A DNA stretch of 64,000 bases from Phycisphaerales bacterium (GCA_030749435.1 JASMKH010000008.1:16987-80986); one strand, 5' to 3'. Shown: positions 8,693 through 18,200, counted from the first letter of the stretch. The notes: generated by a model not told the origin, from the sequence alone. Numbers and translations: made by a program.

Positions 8693-8720
8693 CGCGGCCC
8701 TCTTCAAGAAGAGGGCCGCG
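8693..8720 (-). terminator. Hairpin terminator
   Basis: A perfect 12-bp stem CGCGGCCCTCTT/AAGAGGGCCGCG with a 4-base loop lies 37 bases beyond the stop of the small minus-strand gene at 8757. Only a short T-rich tract follows on the minus strand. Confidence 0.55.
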
Positions 8721-8756
8721 TCGCATCCGGTAGGGGGCTCAAGAGTCTCGCTGGCG

Positions 8757-8972
8757 TCAGCGGAGTCCAAGCGCCTCTGTGATGGCTCGTGCGGCTTCGC
8801 CAGGGGTCCAGCCGTAGGTCCACAACTCCTGCAACTCGTTGCGGTGGGTCCCTGTGGCGAGCAGAATCTCACCCGGGTCGAGGTCGTACCGGGACTCGGT
8901 CCGCCGGAGCAGGCGGCCGAGGCGTACTCGCCAAGCCTCCCAGGTCCAGTCGTGCGGTGTTCGAGTCTTCAT
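8757..8972 (-). CDS. Small conserved-looking hypothetical protein
   Basis: A protein of 71 residues, charged and Trp-rich (TWEAWRVRLGRLLRRTE, then LWTYGWTPGEAARAITEALGL). It probably forms a short helical bundle; no known domain is recognised. The start at ATG 8972 is chosen because GGAG lies nine bases upstream. The same frame stays open to 9269 but the added sequence looks non-coding. A hairpin terminator follows. Function unknown. Confidence 0.5.
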   Translation of the reverse strand: MKTRTPHDWTWEAWRVRLGRLLRRTESRYDLDPGEILLATGTHRNELQELWTYGWTPGEAARAITEALGLR

Positions 8973-9143
8973 GATGACGCTCCAAGGGCTGAGACGTCGG
9001 CTCGACGCCCCACATACTCCTCTACGCACCAGAGAGGCAACAGGTGTGTCCGAGAACTGGATTTCTCGCAGATTCCTGTGAATTGAACCAGCGATCAGCC
9101 TGGAGCGTAAGCACAAGGCGTGTTTTCCCAACAGTGTCACGAC

Positions 9144-10058
9144 ATGAGTACGGAGGCCAGCACCATCGCTCGGATTCGTCGGATTCCACACCCCGGGTGG
9201 CTCCTTGCGTTCGCCGTCATCGGGTTGATCGTCATCTTCGTGGCGGCAGAGGTTGTTGCTGCAATCCAATCTCTTTCAGCGATGGGTCCCCTGTGGGGCT
9301 GGATGGCAGGCAGTTGTGCGGGCCTCGTGCTGACGCTGTTGCTGCTGCTGGCGTGGCGGGAGTTCTCCGGCTGGCTGGCGGTTCGCCGGGTGGATCGGCT
9401 CCGAGCGATGTTGACCGCAACTGAGGCGGCCCCCGGGCGGGTCGCCGCGGCGATGGGGCGTTGGGCGGCAGGGCTGCCCGAGTCGAATGCCAAGCGGTCA
9501 TTGGCGGCTGTCGTCTCCGGTCACATGGAGTTGACGGAGGTCCGCAGTCATCTCGACGGACTGCTCAAGGAGATCGATGCGGACGTCGACACACTCATCC
9601 GTCACGAAGCGGCCCGGACGGGCGTGCTCGTCGCGCTGTCGGGCATTCCGCTCCTGGACGCAGCAGTGTGCATCTGGCGAAGCCTCCGGCTCATGCGGCA
9701 GGTTGCCGGCGCCTACGGTGCTCGTCCCGGTTTCTTCGGGACGCTTCGATTGCTCCGGATGATTCTGGTGCATGCCGTCGCCATCGACGTGACGCAGCAT
9801 GCCGCCGAGGCAGTGTCGAATCGTATTGGAGGCGTGGCTGCTGCCGGGGGTCAAGGGCTCGTGGCCGCCACCCTCGCCGCACGACTGGGGCTGTGGAGTC
9901 AGAGCGTGTGCCGACCGCTGCCGATTCCGCGGCGGAGCGTCGCCGGATTCGCCGCCTCGTCTGCAGCTGATGAAGTGGCGCTTCGCGTGCGGCAAACCGT
10001 CCGCCGCGCGGCTCGTACTGTCAAGGCGACCTTTCAAACACCATCGCAGGCGAACTGA
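9144..10058 (+). CDS. YcjF/DUF697-family inner membrane protein
   Basis: A protein of 304 residues. Two transmembrane helices near the N-terminus (LAFAVIGLIVIFVAAEVVAA and GSCAGLVLTLLLLLAW) are followed by a helical cytosolic part. The C-terminal DUF697-type block is typical of YcjF: IPLLDAAVCIWRSLRLMRQVAGAYG, GTLRLLRMILVHAVA and ARLGLWSQSVCRPLPIP. YcjF-type proteins often sit beside a YcjX GTPase; none is seen here. The physiological role is not established. ATG 9144 was chosen over 9120 because it begins just before the first helix. The 3' end overlaps the convergent gene by 38 bases. Confidence 0.75.
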   Translation: MSTEASTIARIRRIPHPGWLLAFAVIGLIVIFVAAEVVAAIQSLSAMGPLWGWMAGSCAGLVLTLLLLLAWREFSGWLAVRRVDRLRAMLTATEAAPGRVAAAMGRWAAGLPESNAKRSLAAVVSGHMELTEVRSHLDGLLKEIDADVDTLIRHEAARTGVLVALSGIPLLDAAVCIWRSLRLMRQVAGAYGARPGFFGTLRLLRMILVHAVAIDVTQHAAEAVSNRIGGVAAAGGQGLVAATLAARLGLWSQSVCRPLPIPRRSVAGFAASSAADEVALRVRQTVRRAARTVKATFQTPSQAN

Positions 10059-11958
10059 ACACACGCGTCCGCGTCCACCAGTTTGAATCAAGCGCCCGCT
10101 CGGCGGGGCTTGTGAACGCATACCGATCGAGGTGCCAGCGAATGGCCTTTGGAGTCTGATCCGGGCCGTGTTCCAGCAGGTCCAACACCGGTGTGTCAAG
10201 AACCATGATGCGGCGGAGCAGCGCAGGGAGCACCTCGCGGCCGCTGAGTTGGTAGAACCCACCCTGTGATGAGAGCAGCCCTTGCTTCCACGCCCGTTCA
10301 TAGGCAAGCGCGTCAAACCACATCTGCCAGTCGAGTCGAGGCATTCCCGGTTGACAGAGACCACCGATGCGATCAAGCGGCCCCGGCTTCCACTTGAAGA
10401 TGATGGGGTGCCACGAGCCGTCGTCCGCTTGCCACTCGATCAGTATCTCGGGCCTCGTCGTCGTCATCGTGGCGAACAGTCCGTACCAACCGACCGGATG
10501 CCACGGGGCGATGGCTCGCTGCAGCGTTTGGACTGGTGTGATGGGCCGCCTCCCGCTCGCCTGCCCCCAGACTGTGACCAGTACCAACACCAACAGGCTG
10601 GACGCGGCCGCGGCGCGGGGCCAGCGGGCGGCTCGGTGCGGTCGTCGCCGCAGCCCGACGGCAATGCCAGCCCGTGCAATGCGGGGCCAGAGCAGCAGCA
10701 GCGTGGCGTCGTCGAGCATGGCGATGCAGAGCACGATGGTGAGCCAGTTGAAGAACCCGTAGTTCCCGGTTGCCGCGATGGCGAGCATGAGCAGGGCGAT
10801 GCAGGCCGCCCCGATTGCGCGAGGCAGCCGCGGAAGGAATAGCAGGAGGGGCGCGGTGAACTCGATGACGAAGACTGAGAAGCAACCGGCTCGGAGGAGC
10901 CACTCCGGCAACGCGGCGACGAACCAAGCGGGCCACCATGGAAGCGGTTGGGTCCAGAAGTGGTAGGTCAGCGCGGTGCAGTCGGCCCAGATCGGATCTC
11001 CGCTCTGCAATTTGGCCAGCCCGCCGAAGAAAACCAGACGGGCCAGAAGGAGCACGATGAGCCAATGCACCAGCCGAGATGGGCGGCGTACACCGGGACT
11101 GTTCAGCCGCCATGTGAGCGGTGCCCACAGGATGAGCAGGAGCCCGCTCTCAAGCAGCAGCGCGTCCCACTGGTACTGCAGAAACACACTCCCGACCGTG
11201 ACCAGCGAGAGGTACATCGCCCAACAGGTCACGGCTGCGACAACTGGTGCCAGGCCCAGTATCAGGAACGCGGCGGCAACCGAACCGATGATCCACGTCG
11301 CTTCAAGCACTCCGTCGCCACCCAGCCACTGCAGGGTTGGGACTCGCCACCACGCGCCACCTTCCTGTGCCATGGTCATCAGGACTTCCGCCGGGCGAAG
11401 TCCCTGCGAGCCGATCAGGCCCGCAGCCTGATCGCCGAAGGAGAGGAAGGCGATCAGGTAGATCAGGCCCATCAGCCTCACGAACACGCGCCGAGTCAGC
11501 AGCAGTGTGCTGGGAACCGCGACCTTGCCGAGGGCTGCGCGCGATGCAATCCGGGCAGCCCCGCGGTGGGCAGTGATCTGCCGGTAGCCCCACTCGGCGA
11601 GGGCGCGAGCGGGAGGCAAGCGCCGATGCAGCATCAGTGGCCATGACCGCAGGCCGACCTTGGACATGATGGTGAACATCGCTTCGGCGCCGCGCACGGC
11701 GGTGCCGTCCGGCTCGATGAGGTGGATGGCCGAGCGGAAGTCCGCTTCGGTGATCGCCGGATAGTGCGAGGCCGCGTCGTGAAGAGGCGCAAAGGCCAGC
11801 CGACTGTCGCCCAGGGCGTGGTACCGGCTCATCCAGTCTCTGCAGAAGCCGCAGTCGCCGTCCCAGACGACCAGCGGACGATCGGGCGGGAGCTCAGCGG
11901 TGGGCGGACCGGCCCTGCAGGTCGTGCCGCATTGTGTGCAGGAATCGCAGCCGCTCAT
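10021..11958 (-). CDS. DCC-domain / lipase maturation factor fusion membrane protein
   Basis: A protein of 645 residues with two modules. Residues 1-130 form a DCC1 (DUF393) thiol-disulfide domain with the signature VWDGDCGFCRDW (Cys36/Cys39), preceded by a Cys-rich leader C4xxC7xxC10xxxC14. The rest is a polytopic lipase-maturation-factor domain: about nine hydrophobic helices, an internal QYQWDALLLESG motif, and the C-terminal soluble signature GLFATMTTTRPEILIE with PRLDWQMWFDAL. LMF1 in animals assists lipase folding in the ER; the bacterial role is unproven, but coupling to a redox domain suggests folding of exported disulfide proteins. No Shine-Dalgarno is seen; TATCCT lies 8 bases before the ATG. 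Confidence 0.85.
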   Translation of the reverse strand: MSGCDSCTQCGTTCRAGPPTAELPPDRPLVVWDGDCGFCRDWMSRYHALGDSRLAFAPLHDAASHYPAITEADFRSAIHLIEPDGTAVRGAEAMFTIMSKVGLRSWPLMLHRRLPPARALAEWGYRQITAHRGAARIASRAALGKVAVPSTLLLTRRVFVRLMGLIYLIAFLSFGDQAAGLIGSQGLRPAEVLMTMAQEGGAWWRVPTLQWLGGDGVLEATWIIGSVAAAFLILGLAPVVAAVTCWAMYLSLVTVGSVFLQYQWDALLLESGLLLILWAPLTWRLNSPGVRRPSRLVHWLIVLLLARLVFFGGLAKLQSGDPIWADCTALTYHFWTQPLPWWPAWFVAALPEWLLRAGCFSVFVIEFTAPLLLFLPRLPRAIGAACIALLMLAIAATGNYGFFNWLTIVLCIAMLDDATLLLLWPRIARAGIAVGLRRRPHRAARWPRAAAASSLLVLVLVTVWGQASGRRPITPVQTLQRAIAPWHPVGWYGLFATMTTTRPEILIEWQADDGSWHPIIFKWKPGPLDRIGGLCQPGMPRLDWQMWFDALAYERAWKQGLLSSQGGFYQLSGREVLPALLRRIMVLDTPVLDLLEHGPDQTPKAIRWHLDRYAFTSPAERALDSNWWTRTRVFSSPAMVFERSP

Positions 11959-11977
11959 GGGGGGAGAGGATACGAAA

Positions 11978-12005
11978 GCCCGCCCCGACGCAGGTCGAGG
12001 CGGGC
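11978..12005 (-). terminator. Intrinsic terminator after the choice-of-anchor-B gene
   Basis: On the minus strand an imperfect 12-bp stem (GCCCGCC/GGCGGGC outer arms, one inner mismatch) is followed by TTTCGT. It lies 26 bases beyond the stop at 12031 and would end the long minus-strand gene run. Confidence 0.6.
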
Positions 12006-12030
12006 CGTGATTGAGTCAGAGGATGATTCG

Positions 12031-14235
12031 TCAGCAATCGCTGCCGAATGCACCGAGTACCACCAGAATGTCGTCCACGGTGTAGTCGGTTCCGAATCCG
12101 GCGATGACGCCGAGAATGTCTTCGACGTCCACGACGCCATTGCCGTCGATATCGCCAACGCACAATTCGCAGTCGATCGAGGTGATGCGAACGCCGTCAA
12201 CACCCGCCTCAACGACCGAGCCGTCTCCCAGATCGCTCGCCTCGAAGGAAACGCGGAACTGGCTGCTGGGATCGATGCCGGCGATGGAGCCGATGTCGAA
12301 CTGAACGAGGTACCAGCCTCCCGATGCTTCCGGGCCACTCGGTCCGACCTGCTCCAACTCGGTCCACGAGCTTCCGCCGTCGTCCGATACGCGGACGATG
12401 AAGACGTCTTCGTTGGGCGAGGCGCCGTAATCATTGGAGTACCAACGGTGGTACTCAAGAATCGAATCTGCTGCCGAAGCATCCAACATTGGTGAGATGA
12501 GCGTAGTCGTTCCGCCGTCGACGTCACTGTTGCCCGAGACGTTGTCCGTGACGTAGCACTGGCCGCTTCCATCGCTGTCGGTCGGCGGGTCTCCACGGGT
12601 ACCGCCGCCAGCGGGCGTGCCGCGACCCCATTGGCCGTCGGTGCAATCGTTGTCCACGGACCAACCCAGATCGGTCTCGAAGCTGTCTTCGAAGGCCGTC
12701 AGAATGTCGTTGGCCGACATGATCGAGTCGGATACGGGTGTGGTGCTGAATCCGTCGGTCGCCATGACGACGGCTTCGAAATCGACGATGTTGCCACACT
12801 CGGTGGCGCCGAAGATCGCCCGGAGGACTGTCGGATTGCCCGGTGTCTCGACGGTCATCGTCGATTCGTTCCAGCCCGATCCGTCATCCCATCGCAGCAC
12901 CGAACCGGACAGGTCGAGTTCGCCACCCGGCGCGAGTGTCGCCTGGATGCGGAAACTGTCGCCACCAGCCGGATTGAGCATCTCGGGCAACGGGTCAAGA
13001 ACCGTGGCCGCCACGGTCGGTTCTTCGACACTCCAGACGAACAGGCCTCGCTCCAGATCGGAGCCGATGACGGTGCCACTCGGGTAGTAGGGGTACGTAC
13101 TCCAGAGTCCATTGAACTGGGCGGCGTCGCTGCCAGGATAGGTGTCGAACCACGCCGTCTGTTCCGGGTTCAGTCGATCGCTGATGTCAAAGATCCGCAG
13201 GCCACTGCGATAGTTGGCCTGAAACATCGTGTCGCCCTTGATGTAGAGATTGTGGTCGATTGAGGTCGAACCGGATGAACATGTTCCGACCTGAGTCGGG
13301 TTCGAGATGTTGCTGACATCGATGATTCGAGTCGTGGTGAGGGTGCCTGTGTACTGCTCGTCCAGTTCGTCATTCAGGTAGAAGTACTGGTAGTCCTCGG
13401 TGAGCCAGCCCTGATGCGAGTAGTTGTTGTTGCTGTGCTGCATCTCCGAGACGACGAAGATGTTGTCCTTGTCGGTGACATCGACGATCGAGAGGCCGGT
13501 CTCGGTCCACCCGCTGTTGAAGCCAGCGCAGCAGAATGCGATCTCGCGTCCTTCGTACTGGGATCCGGGCGGGTAGGTGACGATCTGAACGTCATGCACG
13601 TACTTCGTCAACCATGAGCCGACGTAGGGCGGATTTGTGGGGTTCGCATTGAGGTCATAGATGCGGAGTCCGTTGTCGCCGCCCCCGCTTCGATAGAGGT
13701 AGCCGCTGTCCGTGTTGATGGCGACGTTGTGCGTAGCGGTCGTGCCGCCAGTGTCGATCGTGTTGACGAGGATCACGACACCGATGTCGATGTTCGCCAT
13801 GTTGACGATCTGAATGCCGCTGCCGCCCTCGCTCACGATGTAGGCATAGCTGCCGAAGGTTTTCATGTCCCGCCACAGGCTGTTCGGCCCCGGGATCTTC
13901 TCGACGATGACCGGGGCTGCCGGATCCGTGATCTCGACGAAACTCGTGCCGTCGGAGTCGCCGATGATGGCGTACTCCCGGCCCGATGGGGAGACATAAC
14001 CCCAGCAATCATTCCCCGTCTCCGCGCCGCCCAGATCGTCAAGCGAGAGCCAGGACCGCAGCGTGATATCGCCGTATGAGTCGTAGAGCCCACGGAGATC
14101 TTCGCCGCTGCGCTGCTGCCACCCGGGACCGCGATAGGGACCGAACCGGTCGTTGACCTTGGGGTCGTCGGAATGGGCACATGCAAGCCCTGCCACCGAT
14201 GCGGCCATGGCCGACGCAACACAGATACGCAGCAT
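12031..14235 (-). CDS. Choice-of-anchor-B (LVIVD-repeat) secreted protein with dockerin-like C-terminus
   Basis: A protein of 734 residues with a signal peptide (MLRICVASAMAASVAGLACA). Residues about 30-400 carry the choice-of-anchor-B pattern of LVIVD-like propeller repeats (WGYVSPSGREYAIIGDSDG, FVEITDPAAPVIVEKIPGP, GLSIVDVTDKDN, LRIFDISD). Residues about 400-690 are beta-sandwich-like, with a region (DDGGSSWTELEQV, GGWYLVQFDI) seen in MAM/jelly-roll type adhesive modules. The end holds a dockerin-like pair, GDIDGNGVVDVEDILG, then TDYTVDDILVVL, the second half lacking its Asp loop. It is likely displayed at the surface and is the last gene of the minus-strand run. SD GAGGAG precedes the start. 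Confidence 0.8.
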   Translation of the reverse strand: MLRICVASAMAASVAGLACAHSDDPKVNDRFGPYRGPGWQQRSGEDLRGLYDSYGDITLRSWLSLDDLGGAETGNDCWGYVSPSGREYAIIGDSDGTSFVEITDPAAPVIVEKIPGPNSLWRDMKTFGSYAYIVSEGGSGIQIVNMANIDIGVVILVNTIDTGGTTATHNVAINTDSGYLYRSGGGDNGLRIYDLNANPTNPPYVGSWLTKYVHDVQIVTYPPGSQYEGREIAFCCAGFNSGWTETGLSIVDVTDKDNIFVVSEMQHSNNNYSHQGWLTEDYQYFYLNDELDEQYTGTLTTTRIIDVSNISNPTQVGTCSSGSTSIDHNLYIKGDTMFQANYRSGLRIFDISDRLNPEQTAWFDTYPGSDAAQFNGLWSTYPYYPSGTVIGSDLERGLFVWSVEEPTVAATVLDPLPEMLNPAGGDSFRIQATLAPGGELDLSGSVLRWDDGSGWNESTMTVETPGNPTVLRAIFGATECGNIVDFEAVVMATDGFSTTPVSDSIMSANDILTAFEDSFETDLGWSVDNDCTDGQWGRGTPAGGGTRGDPPTDSDGSGQCYVTDNVSGNSDVDGGTTTLISPMLDASAADSILEYHRWYSNDYGASPNEDVFIVRVSDDGGSSWTELEQVGPSGPEASGGWYLVQFDIGSIAGIDPSSQFRVSFEASDLGDGSVVEAGVDGVRITSIDCELCVGDIDGNGVVDVEDILGVIAGFGTDYTVDDILVVLGAFGSDC

Positions 14236-14312
14236 GAATCGCTCCTCTCAGGCCCCTCGCCGAGTGTCACAGTACACGATCGTTAGGGGCGTGCGAGGTG
14301 CTATTCGCAGGA

Positions 14313-15569
14313 TCAGGGCTCAGAGATGCCAAAACCTTCCGGGGGATGCCGCAATGCGTCGGCTGGCGGGTCGCCGGAGAGGGTCCTGACAAATGTCTCC
14401 AAGTCCGCCAATTGAGCATCGCTCAGGTTCAGGGGCACCAGAACCGCCTCTGCGTGGCTGTGGCGTCGGACCTGTCCGTCCAGCGTGTTGTAGAACTGCA
14501 GCACCTCGCTCAGGGTCGCGAACTGCCCGGCGTGCATGTACGGGGCCGTGTGGGCGACGTTTCGCAGGGTCGGTGTCCGAATGGCGCCCCAGTGTTCCGG
14601 TCCGATTCGAGCAGCGGCGGCCCGGCGTGCCTTGGAACTCTCCGCAGCATCGCTCCAGGGGCCATCGGCTCGAAACTCACTGGCCCGAAGTTTGGAATAC
14701 CCGCCGCCTCTGCCCTGCATGGGCGGGGCGGCCGGATCGCGGGGAGGAATACCGAGGTCATGGAACTCAAGGTCGGAGAGCATGGGCCCGAAGTGGCAAC
14801 GCATGCACCCCGCGTCTCCAGCGAAGAGCGTGAAACCACGAACCGCAGCCTCGCCCAGAATCGAATCGTCCCGCGCTTCGTTGCGGATGGATGCGACCCA
14901 CCGGTCGAAGTCCGATTCGCCTGGTTGCAGGAGCCGTTCATACGCTTCGATGGACTTGCCGAGGTTGACAAAGGATCGGGTGACAGCAGCGCGGTCCTGC
15001 TCGGTCATGGCATCCCACTGCGGGGTGCCGGGTCTGGCACCTTCAGGGAAACGTGCCTCATCCGAAACGTCCGGAAGCGAACCGAAGACTTCGGTAAAGG
15101 CGCGGGCGAGATGTGGGGTGGATGCCACGTATCGAACGACATCAGTACGCGCGCCACCCATTTCGAGATCATTCTCGATCGGTCCAAGCGCCTGCGACCA
15201 CAGTGTGTCGGCACGGCCGTCGAGAAACAGCCATCGGTGGTGCGCAGTCCCGAGGATTGTCGGCGTGTTGACGGTGCCGGTCTGCAGTCCCTCGGCAACC
15301 GCCTTGCCGTCGCCAAACGCGCGTGCCGGGTCGTGGCAAGTGGCGCAGGACACGTCCCTGGTGCTGGATAGATTTGGATCGAAGAAGAGCGCCTGTCCCA
15401 GTTGCTGCGCAGCAGGATCGTCGGCGACCCGGTTGGTTGGATTCTCTGGTGGCTGTGGAACCGGGCTCGCGGACAGTGCGGCCCGCTTGATCGGTGGGGG
15501 CATCGCGCTGGCCGAGGCCTGCATTGCGAGCAGCGTGGCCGCCAGACTGGCAGTCGTGGTGTACTTCAT
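14313..15569 (-). CDS. Di-haem cytochrome c peroxidase family protein
   Basis: A protein of 418 residues with a signal peptide (LAATLLAMQASASA). Two haem c motifs are present: CATCH at 75-79 and CMRCH at 255-259, spaced as in bacterial cytochrome c peroxidase/MauG proteins. Family blocks between them include GQALFFDPNLS, NTPTILGTAHHRWLFLDGRADTLW and LGPIENDLEMG. It should act in the periplasm as a peroxidase or an oxidase of a protein partner. The start overlaps the stop of the preceding lipoprotein gene (ATGA), so the two are coupled. The physiological substrate is unknown. Confidence 0.9.
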   Translation of the reverse strand: MKYTTTASLAATLLAMQASASAMPPPIKRAALSASPVPQPPENPTNRVADDPAAQQLGQALFFDPNLSSTRDVSCATCHDPARAFGDGKAVAEGLQTGTVNTPTILGTAHHRWLFLDGRADTLWSQALGPIENDLEMGGARTDVVRYVASTPHLARAFTEVFGSLPDVSDEARFPEGARPGTPQWDAMTEQDRAAVTRSFVNLGKSIEAYERLLQPGESDFDRWVASIRNEARDDSILGEAAVRGFTLFAGDAGCMRCHFGPMLSDLEFHDLGIPPRDPAAPPMQGRGGGYSKLRASEFRADGPWSDAAESSKARRAAAARIGPEHWGAIRTPTLRNVAHTAPYMHAGQFATLSEVLQFYNTLDGQVRRHSHAEAVLVPLNLSDAQLADLETFVRTLSGDPPADALRHPPEGFGISEP

Positions 15570-15985
15570 TCCAGCGTCACTGTCTCGGACGCGCGGTGCA
15601 TCACGCCACGCTCGTCGGTGACATCAAAGGTCATGACCCACTCGCCCGGCATGTGCAGATTGACGTCCTGCAATCGCCACGAGGTCTCGCCGGTTCGCGT
15701 GGCGGTGACGAGTGTGTTCATTCCGTGCCGATGCGCTGGCATGGTCGCGTCGAAGCGAAACTCCTGCGGCGGCGCATCACCCTGGCGGTTCTCGATTGTG
15801 ACGATCATCTCAAAGTATTCGTTGGGTGTGAGTGGTGCATCGGGTGTGATGTGCCAGTTGATCCGATACCGACCGTCTTCGGTCATGGTGGATCGGTGCG
15901 TCGTTCCCGGCCCGGTGGAGACGCATCCGGAGATCAGGAGTGTCGCTGCAAGAAGCGGCGGAACGGCGTGTGTCGATTGCATCAT
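15566..15985 (-). CDS. Small lipoprotein with YtkA/FixH-like beta domain
   Basis: A protein of 139 residues. A lipobox (LLISGC, Cys21) marks it as a lipoprotein. The mature part has an immunoglobulin-like pattern (LTPNEYFEMIVTIENR, FDATMPAHRHGMNTL, LHMPGEWVMTFDV). The MPAHRHGM segment resembles the conserved His/Met stretch of YtkA-like domains, suggesting copper contact. The start overlaps the stop of the NHL gene by ATGA (start at 15985 or one codon later), and its own stop overlaps the peroxidase start, so the three genes are translationally coupled. A copper role is inferred from these residues and from the copper genes upstream. Confidence 0.7.
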   Translation of the reverse strand: MMQSTHAVPPLLAATLLISGCVSTGPGTTHRSTMTEDGRYRINWHITPDAPLTPNEYFEMIVTIENRQGDAPPQEFRFDATMPAHRHGMNTLVTATRTGETSWRLQDVNLHMPGEWVMTFDVTDERGVMHRASETVTLE

Positions 15986-17802
15986 TGGTCCTTCGTTCCT
16001 GCGGCGGGTGAGGCCGCTTGGCGTTCCTGATCCGAGGTCCATGCACGTCCGGTGCCGAACGTCATCATCCAGGTGCCATCGGGACTGAACATCTGGGCTC
16101 GGTGGTTGCCATGGTCCAGAACGATGATCCGATCATGGTGATCCACGACGACCGCCGCCGGTCGCCAAAGTTGCCCATGCGCGGTGCCTCGCTCCCCCCA
16201 CGACGCGAGTTCGGTGCCATCGATCGAGAATCGATGGCACCGGTGCGCTGCGCGGTCAACGACGACAACAGAGTCATCGGACAGTCTGGCCAGATCGACT
16301 GGATCCTCAAGCGATGACAGGGCGATCGATCGTGCTTCGCTGGAGAGGCCGGGCCACGTGCCGTGAAGTTGAATGACCTTCTCGCGGGCATCGAGAACGG
16401 CAAACCGTGGACGCTGCCCAGTCTCGGAGGGCACCGCGACTGCGGCGACCGGATCGCGAAGCAGGTCCAATCCGATCGGCCTGTGTCTGCCCTCGCCACT
16501 CATGGTCCAGGCCTCCGCCCGGTTGCGATCAAGGAACACCAGCCCCTCCCCGGTCAACGCGAGATCACCCGGGCCGGCCTGTGGCAGCGGAGCAGAACGC
16601 GTGAGCGTGGCCATGGTGGGGTCAAAGCGAGGTTGGTCCGGCGGTGGCGGCGTGAGGGTCCACTCGTGGATGCGGGCATTGGTCGCGTCGACGGCCCAGA
16701 GCCGCCCGGCCGCTGCGTCGATCGCCATCGCCGACAAGTTGCCGAGTTGCCCAGCCGCGGTGCCGGGCGTCCCGAAGGTACTGAGTCGTACCGGTGTCCG
16801 GCGATCGAGATCAAAGACGTGGATGGCTCGAAGTTCCGGCTCCCACGTGCAGAAGAACCTGCCGTCGGTTGCCGCGACCGGCCCAAAGTGCGACTGGACG
16901 CCGGGCGGCATCTGAGCGGGGGACTCGATGGCTGCGCCGGTCGTACCGAATCGCTGAATCCGTTCTTCAAACGGCTCCGCGACGACGATGTCGCCGTTCT
17001 GAAGGATCGCCACATCGGCCGGATAGTGGACGCGACCCTCGCCCTGCCTCGGAACGAAGGAGTGCATGCCCCATGACTCGATCGCGGCACCGGTCGTTGC
17101 ATCAAGAACCTGAACCCGATGATTCAGCCGGTCCGTGACGAGAATGTGCCCATCGGATGCATCGATGCCACTGGGCTCCATGAACTGTCCTGGGAAGTTG
17201 CCCCACGTCCCGATGCGGTGAATCACCTCTCCACTCGGTGAGAAACAGAGCACCCGGTGGTTGTGTGTGTCGGCAACCCAGATTCGATTGTGCGCATCGA
17301 TGGCGATCCCCTCCGGCTGCCGCATTGGATCGCCGGGCGCCCCATCGATGGATCCCAGATAGGAGCCGCCGTGTTGGTAGAGCTGCACACGGTCATTGCC
17401 GGTATCCGCGACAGCGGCGAACTTCGCGCCTACGGCCACGTCATGGGGCGACACCATGCGATACCCCTCCGTCCCGCGTCCGCCAAACCCACCGAGCATC
17501 GCGCCGTCCGAAGTGAAATACATGACGCGGTGATTGCCGGTGTCTGCGACGAAGATGCGGCCGTCGCCGCTTTGGGTCAAACCTCGTGGCTGGTGCAGGG
17601 TTCGGGAAAGGTCGAGCGTCGTGGCCGACTCGCCGGAGCCGAGACGCACGACTCCGGAGTCGCCATTGAGCGTGGCGACGCGGCCGTCAGACAGGGCGGC
17701 GACCGCGCAGACACCGCCGAGATCCGGTTCTGTAGCGATCCAGCGATCCATGTCGGCCAAGAGCATGAACGCGATGGCGACCAGCGCAGATGGCATTGGC
17801 AT
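15982..17802 (-). CDS. NHL-repeat beta-propeller protein
   Basis: A protein of 606 residues with a short hydrophobic N-terminus (SALVAIAFMLLA). It contains many NHL repeats of the form GIAIDAHNRIWVADTHNHRV, for example RGLTQSGDGRIFVADTGNHRV, EGIAIDAHNRIWVADTHNHRV and SGIDASDGHILVTDRLNHRV. A second set lies near the C-terminus (AVVVDHHDRIIVLDHGNHRAQMF). Two six-bladed propellers are likely. The start is set at ATG 17802 (or 17796); upstream in-frame sequence to 17925 is Arg-rich and overlaps the preceding gene. Its role in the cluster is unknown. Confidence 0.8.
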   Translation of the reverse strand: MPMPSALVAIAFMLLADMDRWIATEPDLGGVCAVAALSDGRVATLNGDSGVVRLGSGESATTLDLSRTLHQPRGLTQSGDGRIFVADTGNHRVMYFTSDGAMLGGFGGRGTEGYRMVSPHDVAVGAKFAAVADTGNDRVQLYQHGGSYLGSIDGAPGDPMRQPEGIAIDAHNRIWVADTHNHRVLCFSPSGEVIHRIGTWGNFPGQFMEPSGIDASDGHILVTDRLNHRVQVLDATTGAAIESWGMHSFVPRQGEGRVHYPADVAILQNGDIVVAEPFEERIQRFGTTGAAIESPAQMPPGVQSHFGPVAATDGRFFCTWEPELRAIHVFDLDRRTPVRLSTFGTPGTAAGQLGNLSAMAIDAAAGRLWAVDATNARIHEWTLTPPPPDQPRFDPTMATLTRSAPLPQAGPGDLALTGEGLVFLDRNRAEAWTMSGEGRHRPIGLDLLRDPVAAVAVPSETGQRPRFAVLDAREKVIQLHGTWPGLSSEARSIALSSLEDPVDLARLSDDSVVVVDRAAHRCHRFSIDGTELASWGERGTAHGQLWRPAAVVVDHHDRIIVLDHGNHRAQMFSPDGTWMMTFGTGRAWTSDQERQAASPAAGTKDQ

Positions 17803-17837
17803 CCGAGCAGGATAACTGCGGCGGGCTGCCCGGGGAG

Positions 17838-18200
17838 TCAGTCGAGCGGACGTGATTCGACGGTGAACCCGAGCGACTCGATGCTTGACGTGACCGTGTT
17901 CAAGTCGGTATCGGGGGCGAGCCACAGGATGACCTCTGCGTCCGACGCGGAGGGTGCGACCGCGTTGACACCGTCAATCCCCATGACCTTCCGGCTGATG
18001 GCAGCTTCGCAACTGCTGCACTGCATGCCCTGCACCGGGATGACGAGGCGATCACCCGTTCGCGTCTGGGGACGTGTCGGGGGCGCTCCGTCGCAGCCAA
18101 TCAAGAACGGCACAACAGTGATCAACGAACGCAACATGCGGCGGGTCATGCCCGGACTGCTCAGAACTGCACCGAGCCCGCGCCGATCAACCGCTCGCAT
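17838..18200 (-). CDS. HMA-domain lipoprotein (copper-binding)
   Basis: A protein of 120 residues. A hydrophobic stretch ending in FLIGC (Cys36) predicts a lipoprotein. The mature part is a heavy-metal-associated domain with GMQCSSCE (Cys61/Cys64) and the usual alternation ending GFTVES. It would hold Cu(I) at the outer face of a membrane, unlike most HMA proteins, which are cytosolic. ATG 18200 has a strong Shine-Dalgarno (AGAGGAGG, 7-base spacing), so it is preferred to ATG 18149, although the resulting n-region is long. The copA-type ATPase is encoded three genes upstream. Confidence 0.75.
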   Translation of the reverse strand: MRAVDRRGLGAVLSSPGMTRRMLRSLITVVPFLIGCDGAPPTRPQTRTGDRLVIPVQGMQCSSCEAAISRKVMGIDGVNAVAPSASDAEVILWLAPDTDLNTVTSSIESLGFTVESRPLD

